Source: Vibrio sp. MEBiC08052 (GTDB taxonomy: Bacteria; Pseudomonadota; Gammaproteobacteria; Enterobacterales; Vibrionaceae). From it: a DNA stretch of 64,000 nucleotides. Position 1 is the stretch's first letter, and every line of letters begins with the position of its first letter. The position numbers and the translations under genes are program-made. Shown one piece after another: positions 7,879 through 17,043 of this stretch. The stretch lies in NCBI RefSeq assembly GCF_001506075.1, contig NZ_KQ947476.1:479581-543580 (forward strand), in the 5' to 3' direction. A model generated the notes under the pieces. The model saw only the letters and a list, made by a program, of their open reading frames with translations. It was not told where the DNA came from and made no database searches.

Positions 7879-10293
7879 ATGTCGAATAATTACGATTCAT
7901 CGAGTATTAAAGTACTGAAAGGTCTGGACGCAGTCAGAAAGCGTCCGGGGATGTACATCGGCGACACGGATGATGGTACGGGTCTGCACCACATGGTCTT
8001 TGAGGTGGTAGATAACTCAATTGATGAAGCGTTAGCGGGTTACTGTAAAGACATCATCGTGACGATTCACGAAGATAACTCCGTCTCAGTCAGTGATGAC
8101 GGCCGTGGTATTCCGACTGAGCTTCACGAGGAAGAAAATGTTTCTGCGGCAGAGGTTATTATGACGGTGCTGCACGCCGGCGGGAAATTTGACGATAACT
8201 CGTACAAAGTTTCCGGTGGTTTGCACGGTGTCGGTATCTCGGTCGTGAACGCGCTGTCTGAAAAGGTTGTCCTGACGATTTATCGTGGTGGACACATCTA
8301 TACTCAGACCTATCGTCACGGTGTCCCTCAGGCACCGCTGGCGGTGGTTGGCGACACCGAAAAATCCGGCACGATGGTCCGGTTCTGGCCGAGTAACGAA
8401 ACATTTACCAATACCGAGTTCCACTATGAGATTCTTGCCAAGCGTCTGCGTGAGCTGTCTTTCCTCAACTCCGGTGTGTCAATCAAGCTGAGTGACGAGC
8501 GTGATAGCAAACAGGATCACTTCATGTATGAAGGCGGTATCAAGGCATTCGTTTCGCACCTGAATCGCAATAAAACCCCGATCCATGACAGAGTTTTCCA
8601 CTTCAATCAGGAGCGGGAAGATGGCATTACGGTTGAAGTCGCAATGCAGTGGAATGACAGTTTCCAAGAAAGTATTTTCTGCTTTACCAACAACATTCCT
8701 CAGCGTGATGGCGGAACGCACATGGCTGGTTTCCGGGCAGCATTGACTCGGACGCTGAACACATTTATGGATAAAGAAGGCTTCAGTAAGAAAGAGAAAA
8801 CCGCAACATCCGGTGATGATGCCCGTGAAGGTCTGACAGCTGTTATCTCAGTGAAAGTGCCGGATCCTAAATTCTCCAGCCAAACAAAAGACAAACTGGT
8901 TTCTTCAGAGGTGAAATCTGCGGTTGAAACCACAATGGGTGAAAAATTGTCCGAGTTTCTGATTGAGAACCCGAACGAAGCCAAAATCGTTTGTTCGAAA
9001 ATCATCGATGCTGCTCGTGCCCGTGAAGCGGCTCGCAAAGCGCGCGAGATGACTCGCCGTAAAGGTGCGTTGGATCTTGCCGGTCTGCCGGGCAAACTGG
9101 CGGACTGTCAGGAAAAAGACCCGGCCCTTTCTGAACTCTATATTGTGGAGGGTGATTCGGCTGGTGGTTCTGCCAAACAAGGCCGTAACCGGAAGAATCA
9201 GGCAATTTTGCCGCTGAAAGGTAAAATCCTTAACGTTGAAAAAGCCCGCTTTGATAAAATGTTGTCTTCTCAGGAAGTTGCCACGCTGATCACTGCATTG
9301 GGTTGTGGCATTGGCCGTGACGAATATAATCCGGACAAACTGCGTTATCACAACATCATTATCATGACTGATGCCGATGTTGATGGTTCGCACATCCGTA
9401 CCTTATTGTTGACCTTTTTCTATCGTCAAATGCCTGAGTTGATTGAGCGGGGTTATGTTTATATTGCTCAGCCACCGTTGTATAAAGTCAAAAAAGGGAA
9501 GCAAGAACAGTATATTAAAGATGAAGATTCAATGACCCAGTATCAGATTTCACTGGCGTTGGATGGGGCATCATTCCATGTCAACCCTGATGCACCTGCA
9601 CTGTCTGGTGGGGCGCTGGAAGGGTTGGTTCAGCGTTATAATTCCGCGATGAAGTTAATTGAACGGATGAGCCGCCGTTATCCATATGCTTTGGTTGGCG
9701 AGTTTATCTATATTCCTCGATTGACGGAAACCGATTGTGCTGATCACGATAAAGTTGAAGCTTGGACCAAACAGTTAATTGAGCAGCTCAATGCAAAAGA
9801 AGTGGGTGCAAGTCAGTACAGTTATAAGGTCGAACAAAATCAAGATACCGGGATTTTTTCTCCGAAAATAACGGTTCGTACGCATGGTGTCACTTACGAA
9901 TATACGCTGAGTGTCGATCTGTTGAATTCGAAAGAGTACGGCTCATTGGCTACCTTATCTGAAGAACTGAACGGGTTGATTGAAGAAGGTGCGTATATTC
10001 AGCGCGGTGAGCGAACTCAATTGGTGAATAGTTTTGCCGAAGCCGTTCAATGGCTAATGAAAGAGTCTCGCCGTGGTTTGGCGGTACAGCGATACAAAGG
10101 TCTGGGAGAAATGAACCCCGATCAGCTGTGGGAAACCACCATGGATCCGGAAACACGCCGGATGATGCAGGTGACCATTGATGATGCGGTTGGTGCCGAC
10201 GAGCTGTTTACGACCCTGATGGGCGATCAAGTTGAACCGCGTCGTGCCTTCATTGAAGACAATGCGTTGAAAGTTGCAAACTTGGATGTCTAG
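7879..10293 (+). CDS. gyrB: DNA gyrase subunit B
   Basis: GyrB supplies the ATPase of the A2B2 gyrase that introduces negative supercoils. At 804 residues it has the same length as the E. coli protein. The GHKL ATPase domain shows VVDNSIDEALAG and DDGRGIP. The transducer domain follows, then the Toprim domain with EGDSAGGSAKQGR and the DADVDGSHI acidic cluster. The C-terminus has the usual QRYKGLGEMNPDQLWETTMD. The ~165-residue gamma-proteobacterial insert is present. The ATG at 7879 has an AGAG-type ribosome site, and a strong terminator follows the gene. Confidence 0.99.
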   Translation: MSNNYDSSSIKVLKGLDAVRKRPGMYIGDTDDGTGLHHMVFEVVDNSIDEALAGYCKDIIVTIHEDNSVSVSDDGRGIPTELHEEENVSAAEVIMTVLHAGGKFDDNSYKVSGGLHGVGISVVNALSEKVVLTIYRGGHIYTQTYRHGVPQAPLAVVGDTEKSGTMVRFWPSNETFTNTEFHYEILAKRLRELSFLNSGVSIKLSDERDSKQDHFMYEGGIKAFVSHLNRNKTPIHDRVFHFNQEREDGITVEVAMQWNDSFQESIFCFTNNIPQRDGGTHMAGFRAALTRTLNTFMDKEGFSKKEKTATSGDDAREGLTAVISVKVPDPKFSSQTKDKLVSSEVKSAVETTMGEKLSEFLIENPNEAKIVCSKIIDAARAREAARKAREMTRRKGALDLAGLPGKLADCQEKDPALSELYIVEGDSAGGSAKQGRNRKNQAILPLKGKILNVEKARFDKMLSSQEVATLITALGCGIGRDEYNPDKLRYHNIIIMTDADVDGSHIRTLLLTFFYRQMPELIERGYVYIAQPPLYKVKKGKQEQYIKDEDSMTQYQISLALDGASFHVNPDAPALSGGALEGLVQRYNSAMKLIERMSRRYPYALVGEFIYIPRLTETDCADHDKVEAWTKQLIEQLNAKEVGASQYSYKVEQNQDTGIFSPKITVRTHGVTYEYTLSVDLLNSKEYGSLATLSEELNGLIEEGAYIQRGERTQLVNSFAEAVQWLMKESRRGLAVQRYKGLGEMNPDQLWETTMDPETRRMMQVTIDDAVGADELFTTLMGDQVEPRRAFIEDNALKVANLDV

Positions 10294-10340
10294 CCTATCC
10301 CTCTCATGAGAAACCATACCTTGTTATGGAAAGTTATGGA

Positions 10341-10370
10341 AAACAGCTACCAGTCGGTGGCTGTTTTTTT
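10341..10370 (+). terminator. Intrinsic terminator of dnaA-gyrB
   Basis: AACAGCTACC pairs with GGTGGCTGTT around a short loop and is followed by seven T residues. It closes the replication gene cluster about 50 bp after the gyrB stop. Confidence 0.9.
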
Positions 10371-10438
10371 GTCTGTACTTGATACCAATTGGATATGAGA
10401 AAGGAGACAAAAAATTTTAAAAAAATTTATTTGATCCC

Positions 10439-10466
10439 CTTGATCCGAATTTGAACGACCATATAT
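10439..10466 (+). promoter_or_regulatory. Candidate sigma-32 heat-shock promoter of ibpA
   Basis: CTTGATC (10439-10445) resembles the sigma-32 -35 element CTTGAAA. CCATATAT (10459-10466) resembles the -10 element CCCCATNT. The 13-bp spacing is within the known range. The position fits expression of the downstream small heat-shock gene and implies a leader of about 155 nt. Confidence 0.55.
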
Positions 10467-10602
10467 CTAGGTATGAAGAGGATGCCAACCGGGCCTCTGA
10501 ATCGGAAGACCGCCTTGCTCTGATGAGAAGGTGAGTTAACCAAAGTACAACTGTTCGCTTTCTGGGTCATCTGAACAGATAGTCGGACAAAAATTCATGA
10601 AA

Positions 10603-10625
10603 CTATTGCTTCATAGAGAGGATAG
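10603..10625 (+). promoter_or_regulatory. Candidate ROSE-type RNA thermometer over the ibpA ribosome site
   Basis: The ibpA Shine-Dalgarno AGGAT (10619-10623) can pair with TTGCT (10606-10610), the U-Y-G-C-U motif that marks ROSE thermometers upstream of bacterial small heat-shock genes, across an 8-nt loop. A second hairpin (CTGTTC/GAACAG, about 10551-10576) lies upstream. Such elements melt with heat and free the ribosome site. Assignment is by motif and by gene, not by folding. Confidence 0.55.
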
Positions 10626-10629
10626 AAAT

Positions 10630-11070
10630 ATGAGAACTGTCGATTTCACACCTTTATACCGGAATGCCATTGGCTTTGATCGCCTGTTTAATTTAATGGA
10701 AACAGCCAACGCAAAAAATGGCTCTTCAGGTTATCCCCCATACAATATTGAGCAAAAAGGCGAAAATCAGTATCGGATTACGATGGCTGTCGCTGGATTT
10801 GCTGAACAGGACCTCGATATCACCCAACAGGAAAATACCCTGATTGTACAAGGTGAACGTAAACCTGAAGATGAGAAAACCTATATCTACCAAGGCATTG
10901 CAGAACGCAACTTCGAACGTAAGTTCCAGTTGGCAGATTATGTCAAGGTCGTGGGTGCAACCATGGAAAATGGCCTGCTGCATGTTGATTTGGAACGTGA
11001 AATTCCAGAAGCAATGCAGCCACGCAAAATTGCGATTAACGGTAAAAACCTAATTGAAAATAAAGAATAA
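10630..11070 (+). CDS. ibpA: Small heat-shock protein IbpA
   Basis: IbpA is a cytoplasmic holdase that binds aggregating proteins and passes them to ClpB/DnaK. The start at ATG 10630 (MRTVDFTPLYRNAIGFDRLF) matches the family N-terminus and has an AGGA ribosome site seven bases upstream. The earlier in-frame codon at 10597 would add eleven unconserved residues. The 146-residue product has an alpha-crystallin domain (about 40-130), including ENTLIVQGER and the GLLHVDLER segment, and a C-terminal RKIAI motif (the I-x-I anchor). Its position after gyrB matches V. cholerae. Confidence 0.96.
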   Translation: MRTVDFTPLYRNAIGFDRLFNLMETANAKNGSSGYPPYNIEQKGENQYRITMAVAGFAEQDLDITQQENTLIVQGERKPEDEKTYIYQGIAERNFERKFQLADYVKVVGATMENGLLHVDLEREIPEAMQPRKIAINGKNLIENKE

Positions 11071-11092
11071 CGATCAGTTAGGGAAAGTTGTG

Positions 11093-11118
11093 AAAGAGCG
11101 CCTTTAGGCGCTCTTTTT
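11093..11118 (+). terminator. Intrinsic terminator of ibpA
   Basis: AAAGAGCGCC pairs with GGCGCTCTTT through a 10-bp perfect stem and a 4-nt loop, followed by TTTT. It sits 22 bp after the ibpA stop. The remaining ~250 bp up to msrP shows nothing else I recognise. Confidence 0.9.
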
Positions 11119-11367
11119 GATCGCCTCTCATTTACCATTACCATTATTGGACAGACCACTATCGAATGATCATTTGGTGGCATTAAATATCCAAAAAACA
11201 TCCAACCGGCTGTAATAAATTGCTCTTTTATCCGTCTAACTATCATAAAGGCTGTTGAGTCATCGTGAATTTATCACATTCGTATTGGCTAAGATAACCA
11301 TTGCACGATACAGTTTGGTAAAGGCGAATTAATAACCAACTCTCATGAGAGCATGGAAGGATAGCTT

Positions 11368-12369
11368 ATGTTGATCAGGAAAAAACCACAGCTCACCGAA
11401 GCTGATGTGACACCGGAAGCCATTTATCGCTCTCGCCGGAAATTTATGCAAGGTTCGCTCGCTCTCGGTGCCAGCGTCTTGCTCCCATCATTGAATGTAC
11501 TGGCCAAACCCAGTCAGGAGGCCGGAACATTCCAGCCGAATGCACCGCAATGGCTGAAACAGCAGTTAAATGATGCGCAGGCAAATCAGCAAGTCATCAA
11601 CGAACCCTTAACGCCTTACAAAAATGTCACGCAGTACAACAACTTTTATGAGTTTGGCTATGGTAAAAGTGATCCGGTTGATGACAGCGGGGATTTTCAG
11701 CCGTTTCCGTGGCAGGTCGAAATCGGTGGTGAAGTCGCGAAAGCCGGCACCTATCATTTAGAAGATCTCCTCAAAGGAATCACACTGGAAGAACGCATTT
11801 ACCGTCTGCGCTGTGTGGAAGCCTGGTCGATGGTGATTCCCTGGATTGGTTTTCCTTTAGCCACATTACTCAAGCGGTTTGCACCGACCAGTAAAGCCAA
11901 ATATGTCGCCTTTACCACGATAGAGCGCCCGGAACAGATGCCGGGACAGAAGAGTTTGTTTAGCTCGATTGACTGGCCGTATGTCGAAGGATTGCGAATC
12001 GATGAGGCGATGCATCCGTTGACTATGATTGCGGTGGGGTTGTACGGCAAAACCCTACCGAATCAAAATGGTGCCCCATTTCGCTTGGTGGTGCCATGGA
12101 AATATGGTTTCAAAAGTATCAAATCAATCGTCAAAATCGAGCTGACGGAAAAACAGCCACCGACGACATGGAGCCAATTAGCACCACATGAATACGGGTT
12201 TTATGCCAATGTGAATCCACAGGTCGATCACCCACGCTGGAGTCAGAAAGAAGAGCGGCGTTTGCCTTCGGGGTTATTAAGCCCGAATATTATTCCGACA
12301 CGACTATTTAATGGTTATGACGAAGTTGCGCCTTTGTATCAGGGGATGGATTTAGCCCGTTACTATTAA
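11368..12369 (+). CDS. msrP: Protein-methionine-sulfoxide reductase catalytic subunit MsrP
   Basis: MsrP is a periplasmic molybdopterin enzyme that reduces methionine sulfoxide in envelope proteins and takes electrons from MsrQ. The N-terminus has a twin-arginine export signal, SRRKFMQG (residues 22-29), followed by a hydrophobic stretch, so the folded enzyme goes through Tat. The molybdenum ligand is Cys149 in LRCVEAWSMVIPW. Length, 333 residues, is normal. An AAGGATAG ribosome site precedes ATG 11368. msrQ follows after 60 bp. The pair lies between ibpA and avtA, where V. cholerae has none as far as I recall. Confidence 0.95.
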   Translation: MLIRKKPQLTEADVTPEAIYRSRRKFMQGSLALGASVLLPSLNVLAKPSQEAGTFQPNAPQWLKQQLNDAQANQQVINEPLTPYKNVTQYNNFYEFGYGKSDPVDDSGDFQPFPWQVEIGGEVAKAGTYHLEDLLKGITLEERIYRLRCVEAWSMVIPWIGFPLATLLKRFAPTSKAKYVAFTTIERPEQMPGQKSLFSSIDWPYVEGLRIDEAMHPLTMIAVGLYGKTLPNQNGAPFRLVVPWKYGFKSIKSIVKIELTEKQPPTTWSQLAPHEYGFYANVNPQVDHPRWSQKEERRLPSGLLSPNIIPTRLFNGYDEVAPLYQGMDLARYY

Positions 12370-12429
12370 TTGAGTTCGTTAACGTCGTGGCAGGCTTTGA
12401 GCGTCGAGTACGTATGTAAGGAGAAATAG

Positions 12430-13053
12430 ATGCCGGTTACTTTCCGTCGTATCGTGATGTTTATACTCGGCTGTACACCGTTGTCACTGTTGGTCTGGGG
12501 TGTTTTTACTCAGAATTTAGGCGGTGATCCGGCGAAAACCATTGTGTTGGAAACCGGACTTTGGACATTACGCTTTCTGCTGATCACCTTAATGGTTTCA
12601 CCATTGGTCCGGCATTTGAAATGGCGTTGGCTGATGACCCATCGACGGATGTTGGGGCTGTTTGCGCTGTTTTATGGATTGTTGCACCTGCTGGCTTACT
12701 ACCAGTTTATTCTAGGCGGTAATCTGACTTTGTTTGGCTCGGAATTGGTGAAGCGGCCTTATATTTTGGTTGGTGCTCCGGCACTGCTGATTTTGATTGC
12801 CTTGGGGATCACCTCAACCAAAGGTTGGATGAAACGGCTCGGCAAACGGTGGCAAACGCTGCACCGTCTGGTCTATATTGCGCTGATTCTGGGGTGGATT
12901 CACCTGTTCTGGCAGGTTCGTTCCAGTTATTACGAAGCTGCATTTTATGGCATCATTGGGGTGGTATTACTCAGTTTTCGCCTACCACAGCTGTGGCGGT
13001 TTGCTCAGTCTCGCTTGCGTCGGCGACACAGCGCATCACTCAAGACTCATTAA
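12430..13053 (+). CDS. msrQ: Heme-binding membrane subunit MsrQ
   Basis: MsrQ is a b-type cytochrome of the inner membrane that feeds electrons from the respiratory chain or a flavin reductase to MsrP. The 207-residue protein has about six hydrophobic segments of the ferric-reductase-like fold, with histidines in FYGLLHLLAYY, QTLHRLVYIAL and LGWIHLFWQ that are the likely heme ligands. The ATG at 12430 has an AAGGAGAA ribosome site. A stem-loop at 13077-13108 follows the gene. Confidence 0.94.
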   Translation: MPVTFRRIVMFILGCTPLSLLVWGVFTQNLGGDPAKTIVLETGLWTLRFLLITLMVSPLVRHLKWRWLMTHRRMLGLFALFYGLLHLLAYYQFILGGNLTLFGSELVKRPYILVGAPALLILIALGITSTKGWMKRLGKRWQTLHRLVYIALILGWIHLFWQVRSSYYEAAFYGIIGVVLLSFRLPQLWRFAQSRLRRRHSASLKTH

Positions 13054-13076
13054 GCTGGATGAACGTTCTGTTGGTG

Positions 13077-13108
13077 AAGATACCGTCTTCAACGGTGGTC
13101 GGTATCTT
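13077..13108 (+). repeat. Stem-loop after msrPQ
   Basis: AAGATACC (13077-13084) and GGTATCTT (13101-13108) form an 8-bp perfect stem with a 16-nt loop just after msrQ. No T-run follows. It could be a weak or Rho-assisted end of msrPQ, or an RNA-stabilising hairpin. Confidence 0.4.
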
Positions 13109-13212
13109 GGTGAATGCTCGGTGCTTTATCTTTCTCTTCATTGTCCCCACTCTTGTTGATAGTTTTGATACAATCAGTTGATCAGAATACAGTTTGATCC
13201 GACGGAGTTGGA

Positions 13213-13716
13213 ATGAAAGAACCGGAAGTCACGACATACTATCTTGAAATGCACTCGCTGGCGGCGTTGAATGAAAAACCCCAGCCGGAAGGTTTTGAGG
13301 TCATTGAAGCGCAAATCAAGAATTATCGCTTTAACCGTTATCTCTATCAGTTAGTCGGTGAACCGTGGCTGTGGCGAGATAAACTGGCACTTTCTGAGCA
13401 AGAATGGCAGGCATACGCTGAATCGCCACAGGTGAGAACTTGGTTTGCTTTAAGTCAGGGAAGTATCGCCGGTTATTATGAACTAGAGCAACAGGCTGAC
13501 GGGAATATTGAAATCGCTTATTTTGGCCTGGCACCTGATTTTATGGGACATGGCTTCGGCGGTTACCTGCTGACCCATGCACTTCAGTCTGCATGGGGGT
13601 GGGATAACCCGCAGCGAGTCTGGGTTCACACTTGTACCCTTGACCACGAATATGCGCTGGCAAACTATCAGGCAAGAGGGATGAAGGTCTATCAGCAAAC
13701 CACGTCTGACGAGTGA
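13213..13716 (+). CDS. GNAT family N-acetyltransferase
   Basis: A 167-residue GCN5-related acetyltransferase of unknown substrate. The central beta strand and acetyl-CoA site are visible as IEIAYFGLAPDFMGHGFGGYLLTHAL, where the Q/RxxGxG/A loop reads MGHGFGG. The C-terminal segment HTCTLDHEYALANYQARGM has the usual fold-ending pattern. The ATG at 13213 has a CGGAG ribosome site. It is convergent with avtA, and a short GC-rich palindrome separates them. Similar proteins in other bacteria are uncharacterised. Confidence 0.85.
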   Translation: MKEPEVTTYYLEMHSLAALNEKPQPEGFEVIEAQIKNYRFNRYLYQLVGEPWLWRDKLALSEQEWQAYAESPQVRTWFALSQGSIAGYYELEQQADGNIEIAYFGLAPDFMGHGFGGYLLTHALQSAWGWDNPQRVWVHTCTLDHEYALANYQARGMKVYQQTTSDE

Positions 13717-13745
13717 TTTGCCACGTTGATAGGATAAAATAGGAC

Positions 13746-13760
13746 GGGGGATATTCCCCC
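13746..13760. terminator. GC-rich palindrome between convergent genes
   Basis: GGGGG (13746-13750) and CCCCC (13756-13760) flank a 5-nt loop between the convergent acetyltransferase and avtA stops. It could end both transcripts, although neither side has a long T-run. Confidence 0.5.
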
Positions 13761-13767
13761 TTGATAC

Positions 13768-15021
13768 TTAAATCCCTTCCCCATAGGCCTTTGTGACTTC
13801 TTCTGCGATGATATCAATCCCTTTTTGCATCTGTTCGTCGTCTTGCACATAATTCATCCGCAAGCATTGATGACCGTGTTCCCATTCTTCCTGCTGACCG
13901 ATAAAGAAATACTCTCCGGGGATAATCAGTACCCCCCGATCTTTCAAGCGCTGATAGAGTTCCATGGTGGTGATTGGCAGTTCGTCGAACCATAGCCAGA
14001 GGAAGATGGCACCTTCCGGTTTGTGGATCCGAAAACGCGGGTCAGGAATCGCCTGTTGGAGCAGTTTGATGGCGCGTTGGGATTTTTGCCGGTAGAACGG
14101 TTGGATTACATGGTCACTGAGGCGCAGTAGATCGCCTTGTTCAATCATATAATTGGCGATTGCCGGGCCGATACTGCTGGGGGAAAGATTAATAATCCCG
14201 CTGAGATTCGTCATGGCTTGGGTGATTTCTTCATTCGCTATCACGATTCCGCAGCGGACGCCCGGTAAGCCGAGTTTCGACAGGCTCATACATAAAATGG
14301 TGTTTTCATTCCAGAACGGCGTCACATCTTCAAAAGTAATATTGGGAAACGGCAGGCCATAGGCACTATCGATAATCAGTGGAATATTGTGCTGGCGTGC
14401 GAGTTGATCGAGTTTACGGACTTCTTCGTCTGTCAGCACATTGCCGGTTGGATTGGTCGGGCGGGAGGCACAGATCGCGGCAATTGAATCATCTACTTGC
14501 AGATGTTCGAAATCGACATGGTATTTAAACAGCCCCCCGTCAAGCATCTCGATTTCCGGGCGGTAAGAGATAAAAATATCTTCATCGATACCGGCATCCC
14601 CATAACCAATATATTCCGGGGCCAGAGGCAGCAAAATTTTCTTATGTGAGCCGTCCGGTTGTTTGCCTGCCAGCAAGTTGAACAGATGAAAAAAGCTGCT
14701 CTGACTGCCATTGGTCAGGCTGATGTTTTTTTCTGAGATATCCCAACCGAGGTTTTCTCGCAGCAGCGCTGCCAGCGTCCGCAGAAAGGCGTCTTTTCCT
14801 TGCGGGCCGTCGTAGTTTGTCATGGCAGCAACCAGCTCGCCGCTATCGAGCAGCGACTGGCTCGCCTGATGAAAATAATCGAGCATGGCTGGGATTGCTG
14901 CCGGGTTTCCGCCACCGAGCATAATGGCTCCGGGAGTGCGAAGGCCGGTGTTGAGATCATCCATGAGCTGAGTGATACCTGAGTATCGGTTAAATTTTTC
15001 ACCAAACGAAGAGAACTGCAT
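13768..15021 (-). CDS. avtA: Valine-pyruvate aminotransferase
   Basis: AvtA makes L-valine from 2-oxoisovalerate with alanine as amino donor (also known as transaminase C). The start was set at ATG 15021 (MQFSSFGEKFNRYSGITQLM). This gives 417 residues, the E. coli length, and the conserved N-terminus; the frame stays open for 104 more codons without conservation. The PLP lysine is K249 in SLSKLGLPG. The motifs SRPTNPTGN and IDSAYGLPFP are intact. The 223 bp between avtA and the allophanate hydrolase stop probably holds its own promoter, so I do not place it in the guanidine operon. Confidence 0.95.
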   Translation of the reverse strand: MQFSSFGEKFNRYSGITQLMDDLNTGLRTPGAIMLGGGNPAAIPAMLDYFHQASQSLLDSGELVAAMTNYDGPQGKDAFLRTLAALLRENLGWDISEKNISLTNGSQSSFFHLFNLLAGKQPDGSHKKILLPLAPEYIGYGDAGIDEDIFISYRPEIEMLDGGLFKYHVDFEHLQVDDSIAAICASRPTNPTGNVLTDEEVRKLDQLARQHNIPLIIDSAYGLPFPNITFEDVTPFWNENTILCMSLSKLGLPGVRCGIVIANEEITQAMTNLSGIINLSPSSIGPAIANYMIEQGDLLRLSDHVIQPFYRQKSQRAIKLLQQAIPDPRFRIHKPEGAIFLWLWFDELPITTMELYQRLKDRGVLIIPGEYFFIGQQEEWEHGHQCLRMNYVQDDEQMQKGIDIIAEEVTKAYGEGI

Positions 15022-15244
15022 GACTGAATTACCTGATATATTTTTGTAATAGGAAAGAATCGCTTTTCGTGACCGGAAATGATGCCGGGACATCAGTAGG
15101 ATGATTACGGCACTCACCCACAATGCACCGATACCTGAGTTAACCGTAATGATTTTTGCTTGAAAAGCAACTCTTACCTCTTGTTTTATCTCCTCCATCT
15201 TTGGGGGGATTTCGTACAGGTTTGCTGACAGACCGTGTTGTGTG

Positions 15245-17026
15245 CTACCTCTGAACCGGGGATGTGCGCAAATAGGTTCGCCAGCCGCCAAAGTGACTGA
15301 TATCTGTGGCATCGCTGAGGCCGATCGGTTCACAGATAAATCCTTTCACCCAGTCACCGTCGGCCAGCTCAACCGTCCCCAGTCCGAGCGGATGTGGAAT
15401 CTGAGCGAGCAGGGCACCGATTGCCTGAATCGGCACCGACCAGATTTCAACCTCAATTCTGGTGCCTTCGGTTTCACGACGGACGAGACCGGGCCGTTGC
15501 GGTGGATCGCCGGCCAGCGCATACAAGCGGTAGTTTGCCGCTGTGTGAGTCTGTTGTTTGAGGGTTGCTCCCACGCTGGTGAGCTGGTGGTTGAGCGGTA
15601 ATCCCTGCATGTGAGCCCCACAGACCAGCAGATCAAGGTGCGACGTCTGAGGCGGATACTGGCCACTGGCTCCGACGGGTAAACGGATACGTTGTTGCCA
15701 TTCGCAAGCCAGATCCATCAGCTTTCTGTCGGAGAATGCCGGGGCAAACAGGGTAAAGCCGAATGGCATGGCTGTGTTGGTGAATCCGCCCGGGATTGCA
15801 ATGGCACAGTAATCGAGCAGATTCATGAAGTTGGTGTAGTAACCAAGATTGCTGTTACGTGTGACCGGATCCTGATTGACCGCTTCAATCGTGTAGGTCG
15901 TTCCTGCGGTTGGTGTGATTACCACATCGACATTGTCCAGCAGGGCATCACAGGTGACTTGGTAATCCTGCAACTGATAAAACCCTCGGAAAGTATCCAC
16001 GGCTGACAACTGTGTGGCCTGGCCGATAATGGTCTGAATCACTGGCAGACAGCGTGAGGCATCCTGTTCGAAAAACGACTGAATGGCAGCATAACGTTCA
16101 GCAACCCACGGCCCCTGATACAGCAATTTAGCGGCGGCGAGAAACGGCGATAAATCAAACGGAACCAGTTCTGCGCCCAGAGCCGTCAGTCTCTCGAGTA
16201 CCTGTTCGAAACTGGTCTGGTATGCCTGATTCCCGAAAAAATTCAGTTGCTCCGGTTGTGGTACACCGATACGTAGTCCCTGAAATGTAACTTTCGGGAG
16301 CGTATGAATCGGGTGGACATCCGGTCGGGCGTAGCTGTCCTGACGATCATAGGTCGCAGCGACCTGATGCAACAACGCCAGATCTTCACCGTGACTGGTA
16401 AAAAAAGTGACACAGTCGAGGCTGCGACAGGCGGGCACCACCCCACGGCAACTGAGTACGCCTTTGGTTGGTTTGAGCCCGTAAATATTATTGAAAGCGG
16501 CCGGCACCCGACCCGAACCCGCGGTATCCGTTCCCAACGCAAACAGAACCTGACCGGTGGCAACTGCCACGGCACTGCCCGCACTTGAGCCCCCGGAAAT
16601 ATATTCAGGATTGAAGCTGTTGGTGGTGGCTCCCCACGGACTCCGTGTTCCGACCAGCCCGGTCGCAAACTGATCCAGATTGGTTTTCCCCAGCGGAATC
16701 GCACCGGCAGCAATCAGGCGTTCGACCACAAACGCGGAATGTTCCGGATGGTAGCGATATGCTTCGCATCCGGCAGTGGTTGCCAGCCCCGCCAGATCGA
16801 TATTGTCCTTGACGGCGAAAGGAACGCCATACAGCGGGAGTTCGTCTACATCGCAGGCAGACAAATCATCAAGGTATTGATCGAGTTGTGCGGCGGTGAT
16901 GGTACTGATCCAGGCTTGGTGTGAGTCTGCCTGAGCCAGCTTTAGTTGTTGATGTAAAAAGTGCCGTACCGAGAGATCTCCACTGCGGTACGCGGTCTGT
17001 AATTGTGAGATGGTGAGTATGGTCAT
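15245..17026 (-). CDS. atzF: Allophanate hydrolase (last step of guanidine/urea carboxylation pathway)
   Basis: This enzyme hydrolyses allophanate to ammonia and CO2. The 593-residue protein has the amidase-signature triad: Lys73 in FAVKDNID, cis-Ser147 in GGSSAGSAVA and nucleophile Ser171 in DTAGSGRVPA. The 147-to-171 spacing of 24 residues matches FAAH and AtzF. The C-terminal ~130 residues form the extra domain typical of AtzF/DUR1 and end with GLSDATDISHFGGWRTYL. ATG 17026 has an AAGGAAG ribosome site and lies 17 bp after the carboxylase. In a guanidine pathway the allophanate comes from carboxyguanidine deimination. Confidence 0.95.
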   Translation of the reverse strand: MTILTISQLQTAYRSGDLSVRHFLHQQLKLAQADSHQAWISTITAAQLDQYLDDLSACDVDELPLYGVPFAVKDNIDLAGLATTAGCEAYRYHPEHSAFVVERLIAAGAIPLGKTNLDQFATGLVGTRSPWGATTNSFNPEYISGGSSAGSAVAVATGQVLFALGTDTAGSGRVPAAFNNIYGLKPTKGVLSCRGVVPACRSLDCVTFFTSHGEDLALLHQVAATYDRQDSYARPDVHPIHTLPKVTFQGLRIGVPQPEQLNFFGNQAYQTSFEQVLERLTALGAELVPFDLSPFLAAAKLLYQGPWVAERYAAIQSFFEQDASRCLPVIQTIIGQATQLSAVDTFRGFYQLQDYQVTCDALLDNVDVVITPTAGTTYTIEAVNQDPVTRNSNLGYYTNFMNLLDYCAIAIPGGFTNTAMPFGFTLFAPAFSDRKLMDLACEWQQRIRLPVGASGQYPPQTSHLDLLVCGAHMQGLPLNHQLTSVGATLKQQTHTAANYRLYALAGDPPQRPGLVRRETEGTRIEVEIWSVPIQAIGALLAQIPHPLGLGTVELADGDWVKGFICEPIGLSDATDISHFGGWRTYLRTSPVQR

Positions 17027-17043
17027 CGGTTTGCTTCCTTACA

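Noticed and set aside
15022..15333. N-terminal extension of avtA by 104 codons
   Set aside because: The frame is open but overlaps the allophanate hydrolase 3' end and has no family similarity. MQFSSFGEKF at 15021 is the conserved start.
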